Positions 27,595 through 36,588 of a stretch of DNA of 64,000 bases are shown here, piece after piece. Every line of letters begins with the position of its first letter. Positions within the stretch are counted from its first letter, which is position 1. Source of the DNA: Bifidobacterium tsurumiense (GTDB lineage: Bacteria; Actinomycetota; Actinomycetes; Actinomycetales; Bifidobacteriaceae); the NCBI RefSeq assembly GCF_000741765.1, contig NZ_JGZU01000007.1, positions 62,001 to 126,000 of the forward strand. The letters are read 5' to 3'. The position numbers and the translations under genes were made by a program. The notes beneath the pieces were generated by a model. The model saw only the letters and a list, made by a program, of their open reading frames with translations. It was not told the origin of the DNA and did not search any database.

Positions 27595-30071
27595 TGTCAA
27601 CCTCATCCTCTTCGCAGCAAGCCTCCTCGCAGCCTCTTAACGGCAGCGAGGAGGCTTCGCCGTACGATGTGCATATCGACGATAGCGCCCCGCAACGCTA
27701 TCGCAATGTCAACGATCTTGCCTATGCCGTGCTGTCTTTGATCCTCGCGGTGGCCGTGATTATCTTGGCCACGTATTTGCGAGGCACCACTTCGGGAGTG
27801 CAGTCCGACGCGCATACCGCTCTTACGGCACTGGGCTGGCTTATGGACGTGCCAGCTTCGGTTTTGCAACAATTGGTTACGGTGACCATTGTGGTTGGCA
27901 TGCTCGTGCAAATGGCATTCCAACGCGAATGGGCACAAGCCGCCCTATCCGTCGTCGCCATGTTTTTGGGATACGGCATCGTTTGGGGTGTGTCTTTGGC
28001 GCTATCCAATTTTGGAGGCTCCACGCTGATCGCATCGCTGGACTCCCCCAGCGTGACATCCAGCATGACCCTTCTGCCCGATATCTACGCCGCCATCGGA
28101 GCGCTGCTCACCCTTGCCGGCCCCCATCGCATGAAACCTACGGTGAAATGGGGCTGGAACACCCTGTTCATTCTTGCAGCTCTCGAAATCGCCATATCAT
28201 GGCATTCCTTCTCAGGAGTACTGGTCTCCTTCGCTCTGGGACGCCTCGCCGGACTATTACTCAGATTTGCAGTGGGAGTCCAAGGCAATGGCGTATGGGG
28301 AGTGCAAATCGTCCAGGCCATGCACAATATCGGTATCAATCCGATAAGCGTCACCAGACGCAAAGAACTCAATGCCTCAGGAGTGTCGCTCAAGGCCAAT
28401 CTCGATGATGATCTTATCGAAAACTCTCGCATATATGACGCGGAGGATGGGCAGGGCACACATTACATCGTTTCGGTTTTGGATGCTCATATGCATGCCG
28501 CTGGATATCTCAACCAACTGTGGCAGTGGGTACGGTTGAACGGCATAGCCATGAGGCGTGACAGATCAGCTTCTGACGCCAATCATCACCATCTGGCAAT
28601 GGTGCTTGGCATTCGCGATCTGGGGCTGACAAGTGCGGACGCCTACGGTGTCGCTGATATCGCCGACTCCTCGATTATGGTGTTCCGCGATACGACTTCC
28701 CCATCTTCCTGCGATCTTGCGGCTCTCGATGACGATGACATGCAATCGGTTATGCGATATCTGCACACAGCCCATTGCCGAGGCTTCACCCATCGCCGTA
28801 TCGCGCCGCAAAGCATTGCGCGCACGCATGACGGCGCTGTGTATATTGCAGGATGGCAAAATGGGGATTTCGGCAGCGGATCTGCAAATATCGCAGTGGA
28901 TCGGGTGCAATTGATCACTATGTTGGCCAGTTGCGCAGGTGTTGAACGCACCATTCGCTTGGCTCAGTCCGTATGGACCGATGCAGAATTGGTGGCACTC
29001 ATACCCTTCATTCAAAAGGCAGCCATACCGACTGCAACGAGCGACATGCCGACCTGGGACTCCTCGATTCTCAAGGATTTGCGCACAGGATTGAAGGCAT
29101 TGGCCCCTCAGGAGGCTGGCGATGCGATCGAGCCCGCCCCACTTTCGCGCTTTAATATTCGCACATTCGTCACCATCGTTCTTGGCATAATCGCAGCAGC
29201 GGTGATTTTCACGCAATTGCGTCCGAATGAAGTGATTGCGGCATTGACCAATGCCAATCCGATTATGGCCGTGTTATGCGTTCTTTGCGGCATTATCGCA
29301 TGGATAGCTCCGCCATCGGCTTGCAGGCCTTTTATGACCAAAGGTCGGGACCAATACATGGCATTGTTCTGTTCGCAAGCGGCATCCGGCTTCACAGCGG
29401 TATCCATGCCTGCCGGAATTGGCCCCGCTTTTGTGAACCTGCAATTCCTGCGCAAGCTCGGATATCGCAATACCGCGGCAACCGCGACCATGAGCGCCTC
29501 TTTGGCCGTCCAGGGCGTAACCGTGGTCATCATGATGCTCATAATCGGCATCTCCACAGGCCGCAACACATTGTCAAGCATGATTCCTTCCAACACCGTG
29601 ATCATTGTTATTGGTGTGGTGACCCTGGTCGCGTCCGCTGCCATGGCCATAGCACCGATTCGCCGTCGTGTGCTGGATACCGTGGTTCCACTGGTCAGAA
29701 TCTATGCTCATCAATTCATAGAAGTGCTCTCCCAGCCGAGGCAGATGGCCATTTGCGCTGCCGGTTCGATTCTGCTCAATGTTTCAACAGGCTTGGGATT
29801 CTGGATTGCGATGCTGGGATTCGGCTATTACAGCAACCCCGTGGAAACCATTTTCATTTTCCTGCTGGCCAATGCGGTGGGATCGGCAGTCCCGACACCA
29901 GGCGGATTAGGCGCCGTTGAAGCAGCACTCACCTTTGCATTCACCTCGGCAGGAGTTCCTGCAGCCATAGCCCTTTCGGCGACTTTGCTGTACCGGGTGT
30001 CCTTCTATTGGCTGAGGATTCCCATGGGCGCTGCAGCCATGAAGTGGTTGGATAAGCGCGGACTCATATAA
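27594..30071 (+). CDS. Large membrane protein: pseudokinase-like domain plus flippase-type UPF0104/LPG-synthase TM domain
   Basis: 825 residues. The N-terminal part has about six TM segments (38-250). A soluble middle region (about 270-500) looks like a kinase remnant: THRRIAPQSI stands where HRDLKPxN is expected and AGWQNGDFG near the DFG position, so the catalytic Asp is lost. The C-terminal part (about 515-825) has eight or so TMs of the UPF0104/MprF-like family (SAVPTPGGLGAVEAALTFAF is its typical signature). Mycobacteria have proteins with a similar plan. It may move or modify a lipid under control of the kinase-like domain. It is coupled to purB, though no shared pathway is apparent. 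Confidence 0.85.
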   Translation: MSTSSSSQQASSQPLNGSEEASPYDVHIDDSAPQRYRNVNDLAYAVLSLILAVAVIILATYLRGTTSGVQSDAHTALTALGWLMDVPASVLQQLVTVTIVVGMLVQMAFQREWAQAALSVVAMFLGYGIVWGVSLALSNFGGSTLIASLDSPSVTSSMTLLPDIYAAIGALLTLAGPHRMKPTVKWGWNTLFILAALEIAISWHSFSGVLVSFALGRLAGLLLRFAVGVQGNGVWGVQIVQAMHNIGINPISVTRRKELNASGVSLKANLDDDLIENSRIYDAEDGQGTHYIVSVLDAHMHAAGYLNQLWQWVRLNGIAMRRDRSASDANHHHLAMVLGIRDLGLTSADAYGVADIADSSIMVFRDTTSPSSCDLAALDDDDMQSVMRYLHTAHCRGFTHRRIAPQSIARTHDGAVYIAGWQNGDFGSGSANIAVDRVQLITMLASCAGVERTIRLAQSVWTDAELVALIPFIQKAAIPTATSDMPTWDSSILKDLRTGLKALAPQEAGDAIEPAPLSRFNIRTFVTIVLGIIAAAVIFTQLRPNEVIAALTNANPIMAVLCVLCGIIAWIAPPSACRPFMTKGRDQYMALFCSQAASGFTAVSMPAGIGPAFVNLQFLRKLGYRNTAATATMSASLAVQGVTVVIMMLIIGISTGRNTLSSMIPSNTVIIVIGVVTLVASAAMAIAPIRRRVLDTVVPLVRIYAHQFIEVLSQPRQMAICAAGSILLNVSTGLGFWIAMLGFGYYSNPVETIFIFLLANAVGSAVPTPGGLGAVEAALTFAFTSAGVPAAIALSATLLYRVSFYWLRIPMGAAAMKWLDKRGLI

Positions 30072-30093
30072 AGCGCGTATCTTCGAACAGAAT

Positions 30094-30119
30094 GTGTTGA
30101 TTTTCCTAAAAATCAACAC
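30094..30119 (+). terminator. Perfect AT-rich palindrome between the membrane protein and hup
   Basis: GTGTTGATTTT/AAAATCAACAC, an 11-bp perfect stem with a 4-nt loop, 23 bp after the stop and about 100 bp before the hup start. It could end the purB transcript or be an operator of hup; a U-run after the stem is absent. Confidence 0.5.
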
Positions 30120-30222
30120 GAAAACCATTGGAAAATGCGGTGTCTGACGAAAATCTGCGCTAATATCGTGTGTGAACGTGGTCTTCGTAACTCGGAAGGC
30201 CCCTGACCAAGAAGGATGCTTT

Positions 30223-30504
30223 ATGGCATACAACAAGTCTGATCTCGTTTCGAAGATCGCCCAGAAGTCCAACCTGACCAAGGCCCAGGCCGAAGCTGCG
30301 GTGAACGCCTTCCAGGATGTCTTCGTTGAGGCCATGCAGTCCGGCGAAGGCCTGAAGCTCACTGGCCTGTTCTCCGCTGAGCGCGTCAAGCGCGCCGAGC
30401 GCACTGGCCGTAACCCCCGCACCGGTGAGACCATCAAGATCCCCGCTTCCTACGGCGTGCGCATTTCCGCCGGCTCCTTGCTGAAGAAGGCAGTGACCGA
30501 GTAA
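30223..30504 (+). CDS. hup: HU-family nucleoid DNA-binding protein
   Basis: Histone-like protein of 93 residues that bends and compacts DNA as a dimer. It matches HU throughout: MAYNKSDLVSKIAQKS at the N-terminus, the GLFSAERVKRAERTGRNPRTGE signature of the beta-arm, and IPASYGVRISAGSLLKKAV at the end. The start MAYN at 30223 follows AGAAGGA; the track from 30172 is too long. A -10-like TAATAT lies about 65 bp upstream. Its codons are strongly biased, fitting high expression. It is monocistronic. Confidence 0.97.
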   Translation: MAYNKSDLVSKIAQKSNLTKAQAEAAVNAFQDVFVEAMQSGEGLKLTGLFSAERVKRAERTGRNPRTGETIKIPASYGVRISAGSLLKKAVTE

Positions 30505-30550
30505 GAGCGGACTGGACGCGATATCGATTCGATTACCGCAAACGGTTATG

Positions 30551-30584
30551 ATACAGCCCCCGAGGTTCATCCCGGGGGCTGTAT
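30551..30584. terminator. Terminator between convergent hup and pafA
   Basis: A perfect 12-bp stem ATACAGCCCCCG/CGGGGGCTGTAT with a 10-nt loop, followed by CTATATTC on the plus strand. It serves hup and probably also pafA. Confidence 0.85.
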
Positions 30585-30661
30585 CTATATTCATTGAGAT
30601 TCAGATCAGATGCATATGTTGTAGTGCTGTGAATCGGTCTTGCCGCATCCGCACAGGGCAA

Positions 30662-32192
30662 CTAGACCGCCGGATTCATAGCCATGCTTCCACCCCGCCG
30701 AACCAGTGCAAGTAATTGCCGGTACTGCGGTGTGGGCTGAGCCGAGAAAGGATCAAGCAATACCACTTCAGAACGCTGGCCTTCCAAAATCAGCCAGCTG
30801 CGTCCAATCGCAGGAGAAGCGCACACCCGCATCCATGGCGGCCTGAACGAAAGCGCCACGCAATGCAGCACGAGTATCACTAGGCGCATGGGTCAAGGCA
30901 TATCGCACTTGCTGTTCATCAAGCAGTTCCTGCATGATATGCCGGTTGACCAAAGCCTCGTACACCTTGCCATTGGCGATATCGTGATAATCCATATCAA
31001 GCTGAATCAGACGCGCCTGCGGCAATTCGGAATTCCGTGTCTGCATGCCTGTGATAAGCCGCAATTTCGCGGCCCAATCCACTTGCTCAGACAGTGATGT
31101 GATATCTCCTTCTTCCAGGAGATCCAAAACTTGCTGCCATTGGGCAAGAACCGTTGCATAGTCAGTATGAGGCGATGCCTCGGCGATTTCCTGACGGTGA
31201 TCTTCCCAGAAAGCCTTCACCACACGCAGATAATGACGCTGCATGTGCACAGCAGACACCATCCCATCATGGTGCTCTCCCCCGTGCTCAACGAAAAGGT
31301 CGGCTTCCTCCAACGCCATGGTCGGCTTCAATCCGCTGATATCACGACTTACGGATTCATTGGCCTGCGTTGGATTGTGCAATGCACATCCCTCAAACCC
31401 AGAGGGAATGGCTTGCCGTGCGGCATATTCAATAACGCATAACACCAAATGGGTCGTCGCCAGCTTCATCATGGTGGTCCATTGCGATCGATTGGAATCG
31501 CCAATAATCACATGCAAACGGCGGAATTGCCCAGGGTCGGCATGGGGTTCGTCCCTCGTATTCACCATGGGCCTCGACCGCGTGGTCGCCGAGGATACTG
31601 ACTCATCCATATATTCGGCTCGTTGCGTTATCGTGAAGCCGTTGGCGTTGACATGCCCCGAACCGGTGAAAATCTGGCGACTGATCAAAAAAGGCAATAA
31701 TTCCCGTTCAATCGCCTGCAATGGCACATAACGGCGAACCAGATAATTCTCATGGCATCCGAATGAATGGCCAGCCGAGTCCACATTGTTCTTGAAAACA
31801 TGGACCAAGGTTCCGGTTCCATATTGGTCACGCAACCGTTGCTGGGCATCCAGAGCCAACCTGCGCATAATGCGCTCCCCGGCAGCGTCCTGCAACATCG
31901 CATCCCAAGGATCGCAGGCTTCTGCAGTGGCATATTCGGGATGGGAGCCGACATCCAAATACAATCTCGACCCATTGGACAGATACGTATTGGTCGACCG
32001 CGATCGAGATACCACAGGCTGGAACATGGCCATTGCCACATGACTGGCATCAACGGACGAATCAGCTCCGGTTACGCTCACCCCATATTCGGTCTCTATG
32101 CCGAATATCCGTTGGAAACTCTTTGCCTCGCATTCAGTCGCAGCATCTCCTGCAGTCGAACCGTCATTGCCGCTATCGCGCAGCTGTGGCAT
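30662..32192 (-). CDS. pafA: Pup-protein ligase PafA, with apparent 3' frameshift
   Basis: Ligates Pup to lysines using ATP. The core is intact: RIFGIETEYGV (ATP site Glu), SRLYLDVGSHPEYATAE (catalytic Asp), FKNNVDSAGHSFGCHENYLV, NTRDEPHAD, RRLHVIIGDSN. It uses the PafA type LDVGSHPEY, not the Dop type VDHAHPEY. The open frame stops at 30768 after DWTQLADFGRPAF. The expected C-terminus (EGQRSEVVLLDPF, matching the M. tuberculosis DPF end) continues in the next frame to 30662. A single extra G near 30794-30795 explains this. ATG 32192 overlaps the deduced pup stop (TGATG). Corrected length is about 509 residues. No proteasome genes lie between pup and pafA. Confidence 0.88.
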
Positions 32193-32390
32193 CACTCGCC
32201 GCCCCTTTTGCACGAAACTGCTCACATAATCCTGAGCGTTGGTTGCCAGAACCGATTGAATGTCATCGAGCACATCATCCAAGGCATCGATCGATTCCTG
32301 TCCTGCATGTTCTTGGCTCAACTGCCCTTGTTCTGTCGATTCTTCCTGCACATCATCGTGATTCTGTGCATGCAACATTTCCTGAGGCAT
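32192..32390 (-). CDS. pup: Prokaryotic ubiquitin-like protein Pup, fused in frame to pafA by an apparent extra base
   Basis: The first 62 residues after ATG 32390 (AAGGAAAGGGATACC upstream) form a Pup: an acidic disordered start, then ALDDVLDDIQSVLATNAQDYVSSFVQKG, close to the conserved Mpa-binding helix of known Pups. In the given sequence the run AAAAGGGG makes the frame read on as KGRRV into pafA. Removing one G yields KGGE and TGA at 32194-32192, a 65-residue Pup with the diglycine-glutamate end needed for ligation. Whether the extra base is real, an error or a programmed +1 site cannot be told from one sequence. As read, Pup is the N-terminus of PafA. Confidence 0.85.
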
Positions 32391-32464
32391 GGTATCCCTT
32401 TCCTTGCGCTCGTACGGTCTTGACACGTGGCTACGTATGCCATCATGCCATCTGAACGCTTGTA

Positions 32465-33295
32465 TTAACGCAAATATTCCTCAAGCTGATCGCTGATAAT
32501 GCCATTGGAAGCCACAATATCGTTATCCTGACGCCAGTGCACCATATTGCCATTCCATTGCTGCACCCGGCCTTGTGCCTCCCAGACCACAACCGTTGCC
32601 GCTGATACCGCCGGCAGATCCCATGTATGCAGATGTGGCTCGAAATATGCGTCATATGTGCCATCGGCAACCTTGCACAAATCCAAGGATGCGGGTCCGA
32701 TACGCTTGATATCAGCCGGTTTTCCTGCTATGGACGACACGACGCGCAAAGCCCTGGTTGATTCTTCCGGAATGAAGGACATGCCGTAGCACACCACGGA
32801 ACCTTCCAGATGCGGTGTGGTCGAGGGAATGATCTTCTCTCGCTTGTCTCCAACCGGAGTACGCCGGATGCGAATGGCCCCGCTACCCTTAGCCGCCAGA
32901 TAGGTGATGCCCAATGCCGGCGCATGGACCACTCCCAGAATGGGCTGGGCCGAGCCTTCCTCGTTGAATTCGAATAACGAAACCGTCAATGCCCATTCGG
33001 CCATATTGCGGCGGAAGTTAATCACACCGTCAACATTGCCGACACACCAATAACGCTCTCCCGGATTGCAATGTTCAGGCCGGTCCCTCCATTGGCCGTT
33101 GAAAGGGTTGATATACGTCAATCTGTTCTCAATAAACGGCACCAGCTTGCCATCGATATCCGAAGAATATCCATCCTTTTGTACTGGGGTATCCAAGCTT
33201 CGCATACTGCGAGGCGTCAGCTGATCCCGAAATGCGTGAGTGCCGGCCTCCTGCACAATACGAAGCACTTCCAACGCCATTTCTTGCAAATTCAT
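32465..33295 (-). CDS. Inositol monophosphatase-like (CysQ/SuhB fold) protein with degenerate active site
   Basis: 276 residues. The fold is visible from the C-terminal motif WDLPAVSAATVVVWEAQG (near 228) and from INF after the DG motif. However, the metal-binding signature DPxDGTxNF reads GNVDGVINF, losing the first Asp and Pro, and no GEE motif precedes it. It may bind a phosphosugar or have changed activity. MNLQEMAL at 33295 has AGAGGTGA upstream. It sits between dop and pup, on the same strand, 74 bp before the pup start; a link to pupylation is only positional. Confidence 0.75.
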   Translation of the reverse strand: MNLQEMALEVLRIVQEAGTHAFRDQLTPRSMRSLDTPVQKDGYSSDIDGKLVPFIENRLTYINPFNGQWRDRPEHCNPGERYWCVGNVDGVINFRRNMAEWALTVSLFEFNEEGSAQPILGVVHAPALGITYLAAKGSGAIRIRRTPVGDKREKIIPSTTPHLEGSVVCYGMSFIPEESTRALRVVSSIAGKPADIKRIGPASLDLCKVADGTYDAYFEPHLHTWDLPAVSAATVVVWEAQGRVQQWNGNMVHWRQDNDIVASNGIISDQLEEYLR

Positions 33296-33412
33296 CACAT
33301 CACCTCTATCCATCGAACCAATTCCATATCCGCAATGCCCGTGTCTCTTCGTCCGGCATTGTCCACATACATCGCTTTAGGATAATCCATCCTATTCATA
33401 GACCAGTCCAGT

Positions 33413-35008
33413 CTACTGCCCAGCAATGATGTCTGTGATCTTTCGCAATGCTTGCGCGCCTGTATGCGATGCATTCAGCGCTGCCAGTACCGATTCATTG
33501 TCAACCCCGGCCAAGGGATCGGTCATATCCAATTCGATGATGCCTTGCGCACTTTGATCATCTCGTACGGCGATATGCGTCCACGAAACGGCAATGACAT
33601 CTTCGGCAAACCGTCTCACCAGTTCGGCTCTCAGCCAGGCACGATTGCTTTCAGGAGCATGCATACAGGCATGCACCACATCCTCATTTGAACACAGCAT
33701 GGTTGTCTTTGCTTGAATACGATGAAAAATACTTCGCTGAGGATCCAAGGCTGCCCATTGCACATCGAATGCCTTGAGCCTGCTATCAGACCATGATGTC
33801 CCGAATTTTCGGCGCAATCCCTCGAGTAATTGCCATTTGAAAAGCCATTCCAAACGACCTGCTTCATCACGCATTCTCAGTCGAGCCTCGTCGTCACTAT
33901 GCTGCACACGTGCAATATCTGCAAGCGCCTGATTCCACATAGCCATAACCCGACCAGTAGCGGTATCGGGCCAATGGGGTTTGCCGCATTCATCATTGCC
34001 ATACACGACAGAACCCGTTTCCTCCACCAATCTCATCAATGCCCGCTGAACTTCCAGAGCGGTGCTATGGCCGCCGTTCTCGAGGGGCAGCATGGCCGTG
34101 AAACTCAGATCATGGGAAACGACATGCATGGCTTCAACGGGGTCTGCGAGGCTGAGTTTCTGTATGTTCTCATTGATATTCTGCGCATGTGGCCCATCCT
34201 GTGCAGCCTCCAGCATCCATAGCAGCATACTGGTGGTTCCCAATTTGAGTATTTCGGGCACGTCCATGAGATTGGCATCACCTGCAATGCAGTGCACGCG
34301 CCGATATTGCGGTGTGCTATGCGACTCGTCTCTGGTATTGACGATGGGGCGATCGAATGTGGTCTGCAATCCGATAGTGGTATGGAAATAGTCAGCGCGT
34401 TGACTGAGCTGAAAACCATCAATCTCACTGCGCTCACCGATGCCGACACGCCCTGAACCCGTGTATATCTGACGCGACACGAAATGCAATGCAAGCACTT
34501 GCGCCACTCGTTCGAATGGCACAGAACGAAGCATCATATAGTTTTCGTGGCTACCCCAGCTTGCGCCTTTGCCATCCACATTATTGCGGAACAAAGCGAT
34601 GCCGTTACCGTCCGCATTTGCCGCGGCTTGGGCAGCCTGTTGCATAAGCACATCGCCTGCCCTGTCGAACAGCAATGCTTCAAATGGATCGTGACTTTCA
34701 GGCGCCGAATACTCCGGGTGCGCATGGTCAACGTAGATACGCCCACCATTAGCAGCTATCGTATTGGTCACCAAGCGCTGTGGCTCATCGGTGAGCATAT
34801 CGGGTCTGGCAGAGGCACGATCCAGTCGATGTCCTCTGGCATCGTTGACAGGATCTTCCTGACGGTAATCCCATCGAATGTGCCTTCGTTGATCAGCCGC
34901 TGCGGCGTTCACCAGATCAAACGACAATCTCACGGGGTCATAGGGCTTTCCTGATGAGAGCGAAATGGCGTACTCGATTTCCGTGCCCATCACTCTGCGT
35001 ACGCTCAT
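33413..35008 (-). CDS. dop: Pup deamidase/depupylase Dop
   Basis: Removes Pup from conjugates and deamidates GGQ-Pup. 531 residues, intact. VMGTEIEYAI at the start holds the metal/ATP Glu; GGRIYVDHAHPEYSAPE is the Dop type of the catalytic Asp region. NNVDGKGASWGSHENYM and NTRDESHS are also kept. The ATG at 35008 overlaps the arc stop by 4 bp. With GGE-type Pup deduced here, deamidation would not be needed and depupylation would be the main role. Confidence 0.95.
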   Translation of the reverse strand: MSVRRVMGTEIEYAISLSSGKPYDPVRLSFDLVNAAAADQRRHIRWDYRQEDPVNDARGHRLDRASARPDMLTDEPQRLVTNTIAANGGRIYVDHAHPEYSAPESHDPFEALLFDRAGDVLMQQAAQAAANADGNGIALFRNNVDGKGASWGSHENYMMLRSVPFERVAQVLALHFVSRQIYTGSGRVGIGERSEIDGFQLSQRADYFHTTIGLQTTFDRPIVNTRDESHSTPQYRRVHCIAGDANLMDVPEILKLGTTSMLLWMLEAAQDGPHAQNINENIQKLSLADPVEAMHVVSHDLSFTAMLPLENGGHSTALEVQRALMRLVEETGSVVYGNDECGKPHWPDTATGRVMAMWNQALADIARVQHSDDEARLRMRDEAGRLEWLFKWQLLEGLRRKFGTSWSDSRLKAFDVQWAALDPQRSIFHRIQAKTTMLCSNEDVVHACMHAPESNRAWLRAELVRRFAEDVIAVSWTHIAVRDDQSAQGIIELDMTDPLAGVDNESVLAALNASHTGAQALRKITDIIAGQ

Positions 35009-36588
35009 GCCCGCTCCCGACCAGCCGGACGGATGCGCACGATGCCTTCAAGCTCCAGACCATTGATACGTGCCCATTGCGCCGGGTCAACATCCAGCAT
35101 TGCCGCCTTGGTTTCGACGTATTCCTCTTCCACGGCTTGCGCAATAAGCGCGGTATCCAAAGCCACATCACTGCCATTGAGTATCGAGGCTTTGACCGCC
35201 TTGGTTTTCGCCCTGTCGACAATATTCTTCAGCATTGCACCGGATACGACATTGTCCAGATAGAGCGGATTCCAAACACCGCGTTCATCACAGGCTTCGG
35301 CAACTTTTCGATTCGATCCATGGGCATATATGTCCTCGGCCATAATCCGTGACAGACCCTGCGCATCGCTTCCAGCCTCAATCGGCAAATCATCAGTGAG
35401 ATAATGCCGAATTATGGAAAGCGCCTGCTCCTTTTGGGGCCTATCCACGCGAATCTTGACATCAAGCCGTCCAGGTCTCAGCACTGCCGGATCAATCATG
35501 TCGACGCGGTTGGAAGCGCCGATCACCATAACGTTATCCAATCGTTCCACACCATCGAGTTCGGTGAGGAACTGCGGCACGATTGTGGTCTCGACATCGC
35601 TGGACACCCCAGATCCTCGTGTGCGCAGCAAGGAATCCATCTCATCGATGAAGACGATGACCGGCCTGCCAGAAGCGGCTCGTTCCCGTGCCTTGCGGAA
35701 GATCAGACGTATCAAGCGCTCTGACTCGCCCACGAATTTATTCAGCAATTCAGGGCCTTTGACCGATAGGAACACTCCTGCGCCGCCATGAGAAGGCGAT
35801 GCCAAAGCATGCGCTATGGCTTTGGCGATCAAGGTTTTCCCGTTCCCCGGAGGGCCGTATAACAAAACTCCTTTGGGAGGCTGCAAATCAAATCGGGCGA
35901 ACAGGTCACGATGATTGAAAGGCAGCTGGACGGCATCGCGTATGCGTTCTATCTGGGCATCCAGCCCTCCGATGTCTTCAAAACTCACATCCGGAGTCTC
36001 CTCCAACACCAGATCAGCATCATCTTCTGCACCGATGAGCTCAAGCGCCACACGCCCTGAGGGTTCAACACTGACACGGTCGCCCGGATTCAGACTCGTC
36101 GTGGCCAACGCCCCAGCAACGCGCACCACAGCAGGATTGCCGGATGCATCCACGGCGATGATACGGCCATCTTCCAAAACCTGCTTGACTTGCCGAAGCT
36201 GACCTACCGTATCGGTTTCCCTTTGTTCGACCAATACCATGTCAGCGTTGAGCAATACCGAGCGCCCGCATACCAGACGCGCAGCATTGAGATTCGCCGC
36301 AACCGGCACGATCATGCGTCGGGCCCCGGCAAGCACTTCCGCGCTGGCCTGCTGAATGCCATGTTCATCGTGGCGTACCTTATCCACTCTCAGCATGGTG
36401 GCAAGCGTCAACGGCGGTTGCACCAACTGCGCCAGTTGTGCCTTGGCTTTGGAGAGTTCCTCCCCCGCCCTGTTCAAGGCTTGGGCCAAGGCATGGTTGC
36501 GTGACATCAACTTGTCGAGTTGCTCGGCTTGGACCTTTGGCGATGGAGGCAGAGCCTGTGCATCCCGATCCTGTGCATCCTGATCCAC
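35005..36588 (-). CDS. arc: Proteasome-associated AAA+ ATPase (ARC/Mpa) without proteasome-binding tail
   Basis: Pup-recognising unfoldase, about 527 residues. A coiled coil (QAEQLDKLMSRNHALAQALNRAGEELSKAKAQL, about 18-55) is followed by OB folds (about 60-195) and an AAA+ module with Walker A GPPGNGKT, Walker B VIVFIDEMDS and arginine-finger region RPGRLDVKI. The C-terminus ends RPAGRERA and lacks the QYL tail that docks Mpa to the 20S proteasome, in line with the missing prcBA. GTG 36588 overlaps the dedA stop (TAGTG) with AAGGAG 14 nt upstream; the ORF from 36669 would overlap dedA by 82 bp. It is the first gene of arc-dop. Confidence 0.93.
   Translation of the reverse strand: MDQDAQDRDAQALPPSPKVQAEQLDKLMSRNHALAQALNRAGEELSKAKAQLAQLVQPPLTLATMLRVDKVRHDEHGIQQASAEVLAGARRMIVPVAANLNAARLVCGRSVLLNADMVLVEQRETDTVGQLRQVKQVLEDGRIIAVDASGNPAVVRVAGALATTSLNPGDRVSVEPSGRVALELIGAEDDADLVLEETPDVSFEDIGGLDAQIERIRDAVQLPFNHRDLFARFDLQPPKGVLLYGPPGNGKTLIAKAIAHALASPSHGGAGVFLSVKGPELLNKFVGESERLIRLIFRKARERAASGRPVIVFIDEMDSLLRTRGSGVSSDVETTIVPQFLTELDGVERLDNVMVIGASNRVDMIDPAVLRPGRLDVKIRVDRPQKEQALSIIRHYLTDDLPIEAGSDAQGLSRIMAEDIYAHGSNRKVAEACDERGVWNPLYLDNVVSGAMLKNIVDRAKTKAVKASILNGSDVALDTALIAQAVEEEYVETKAAMLDVDPAQWARINGLELEGIVRIRPAGRERA

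Noticed and set aside
30662..30889. Separate 75-residue gene downstream of pafA
   Set aside because: Its sequence (EGQRSEVVLLDPF) is the displaced C-terminus of PafA, explained by a frameshift.
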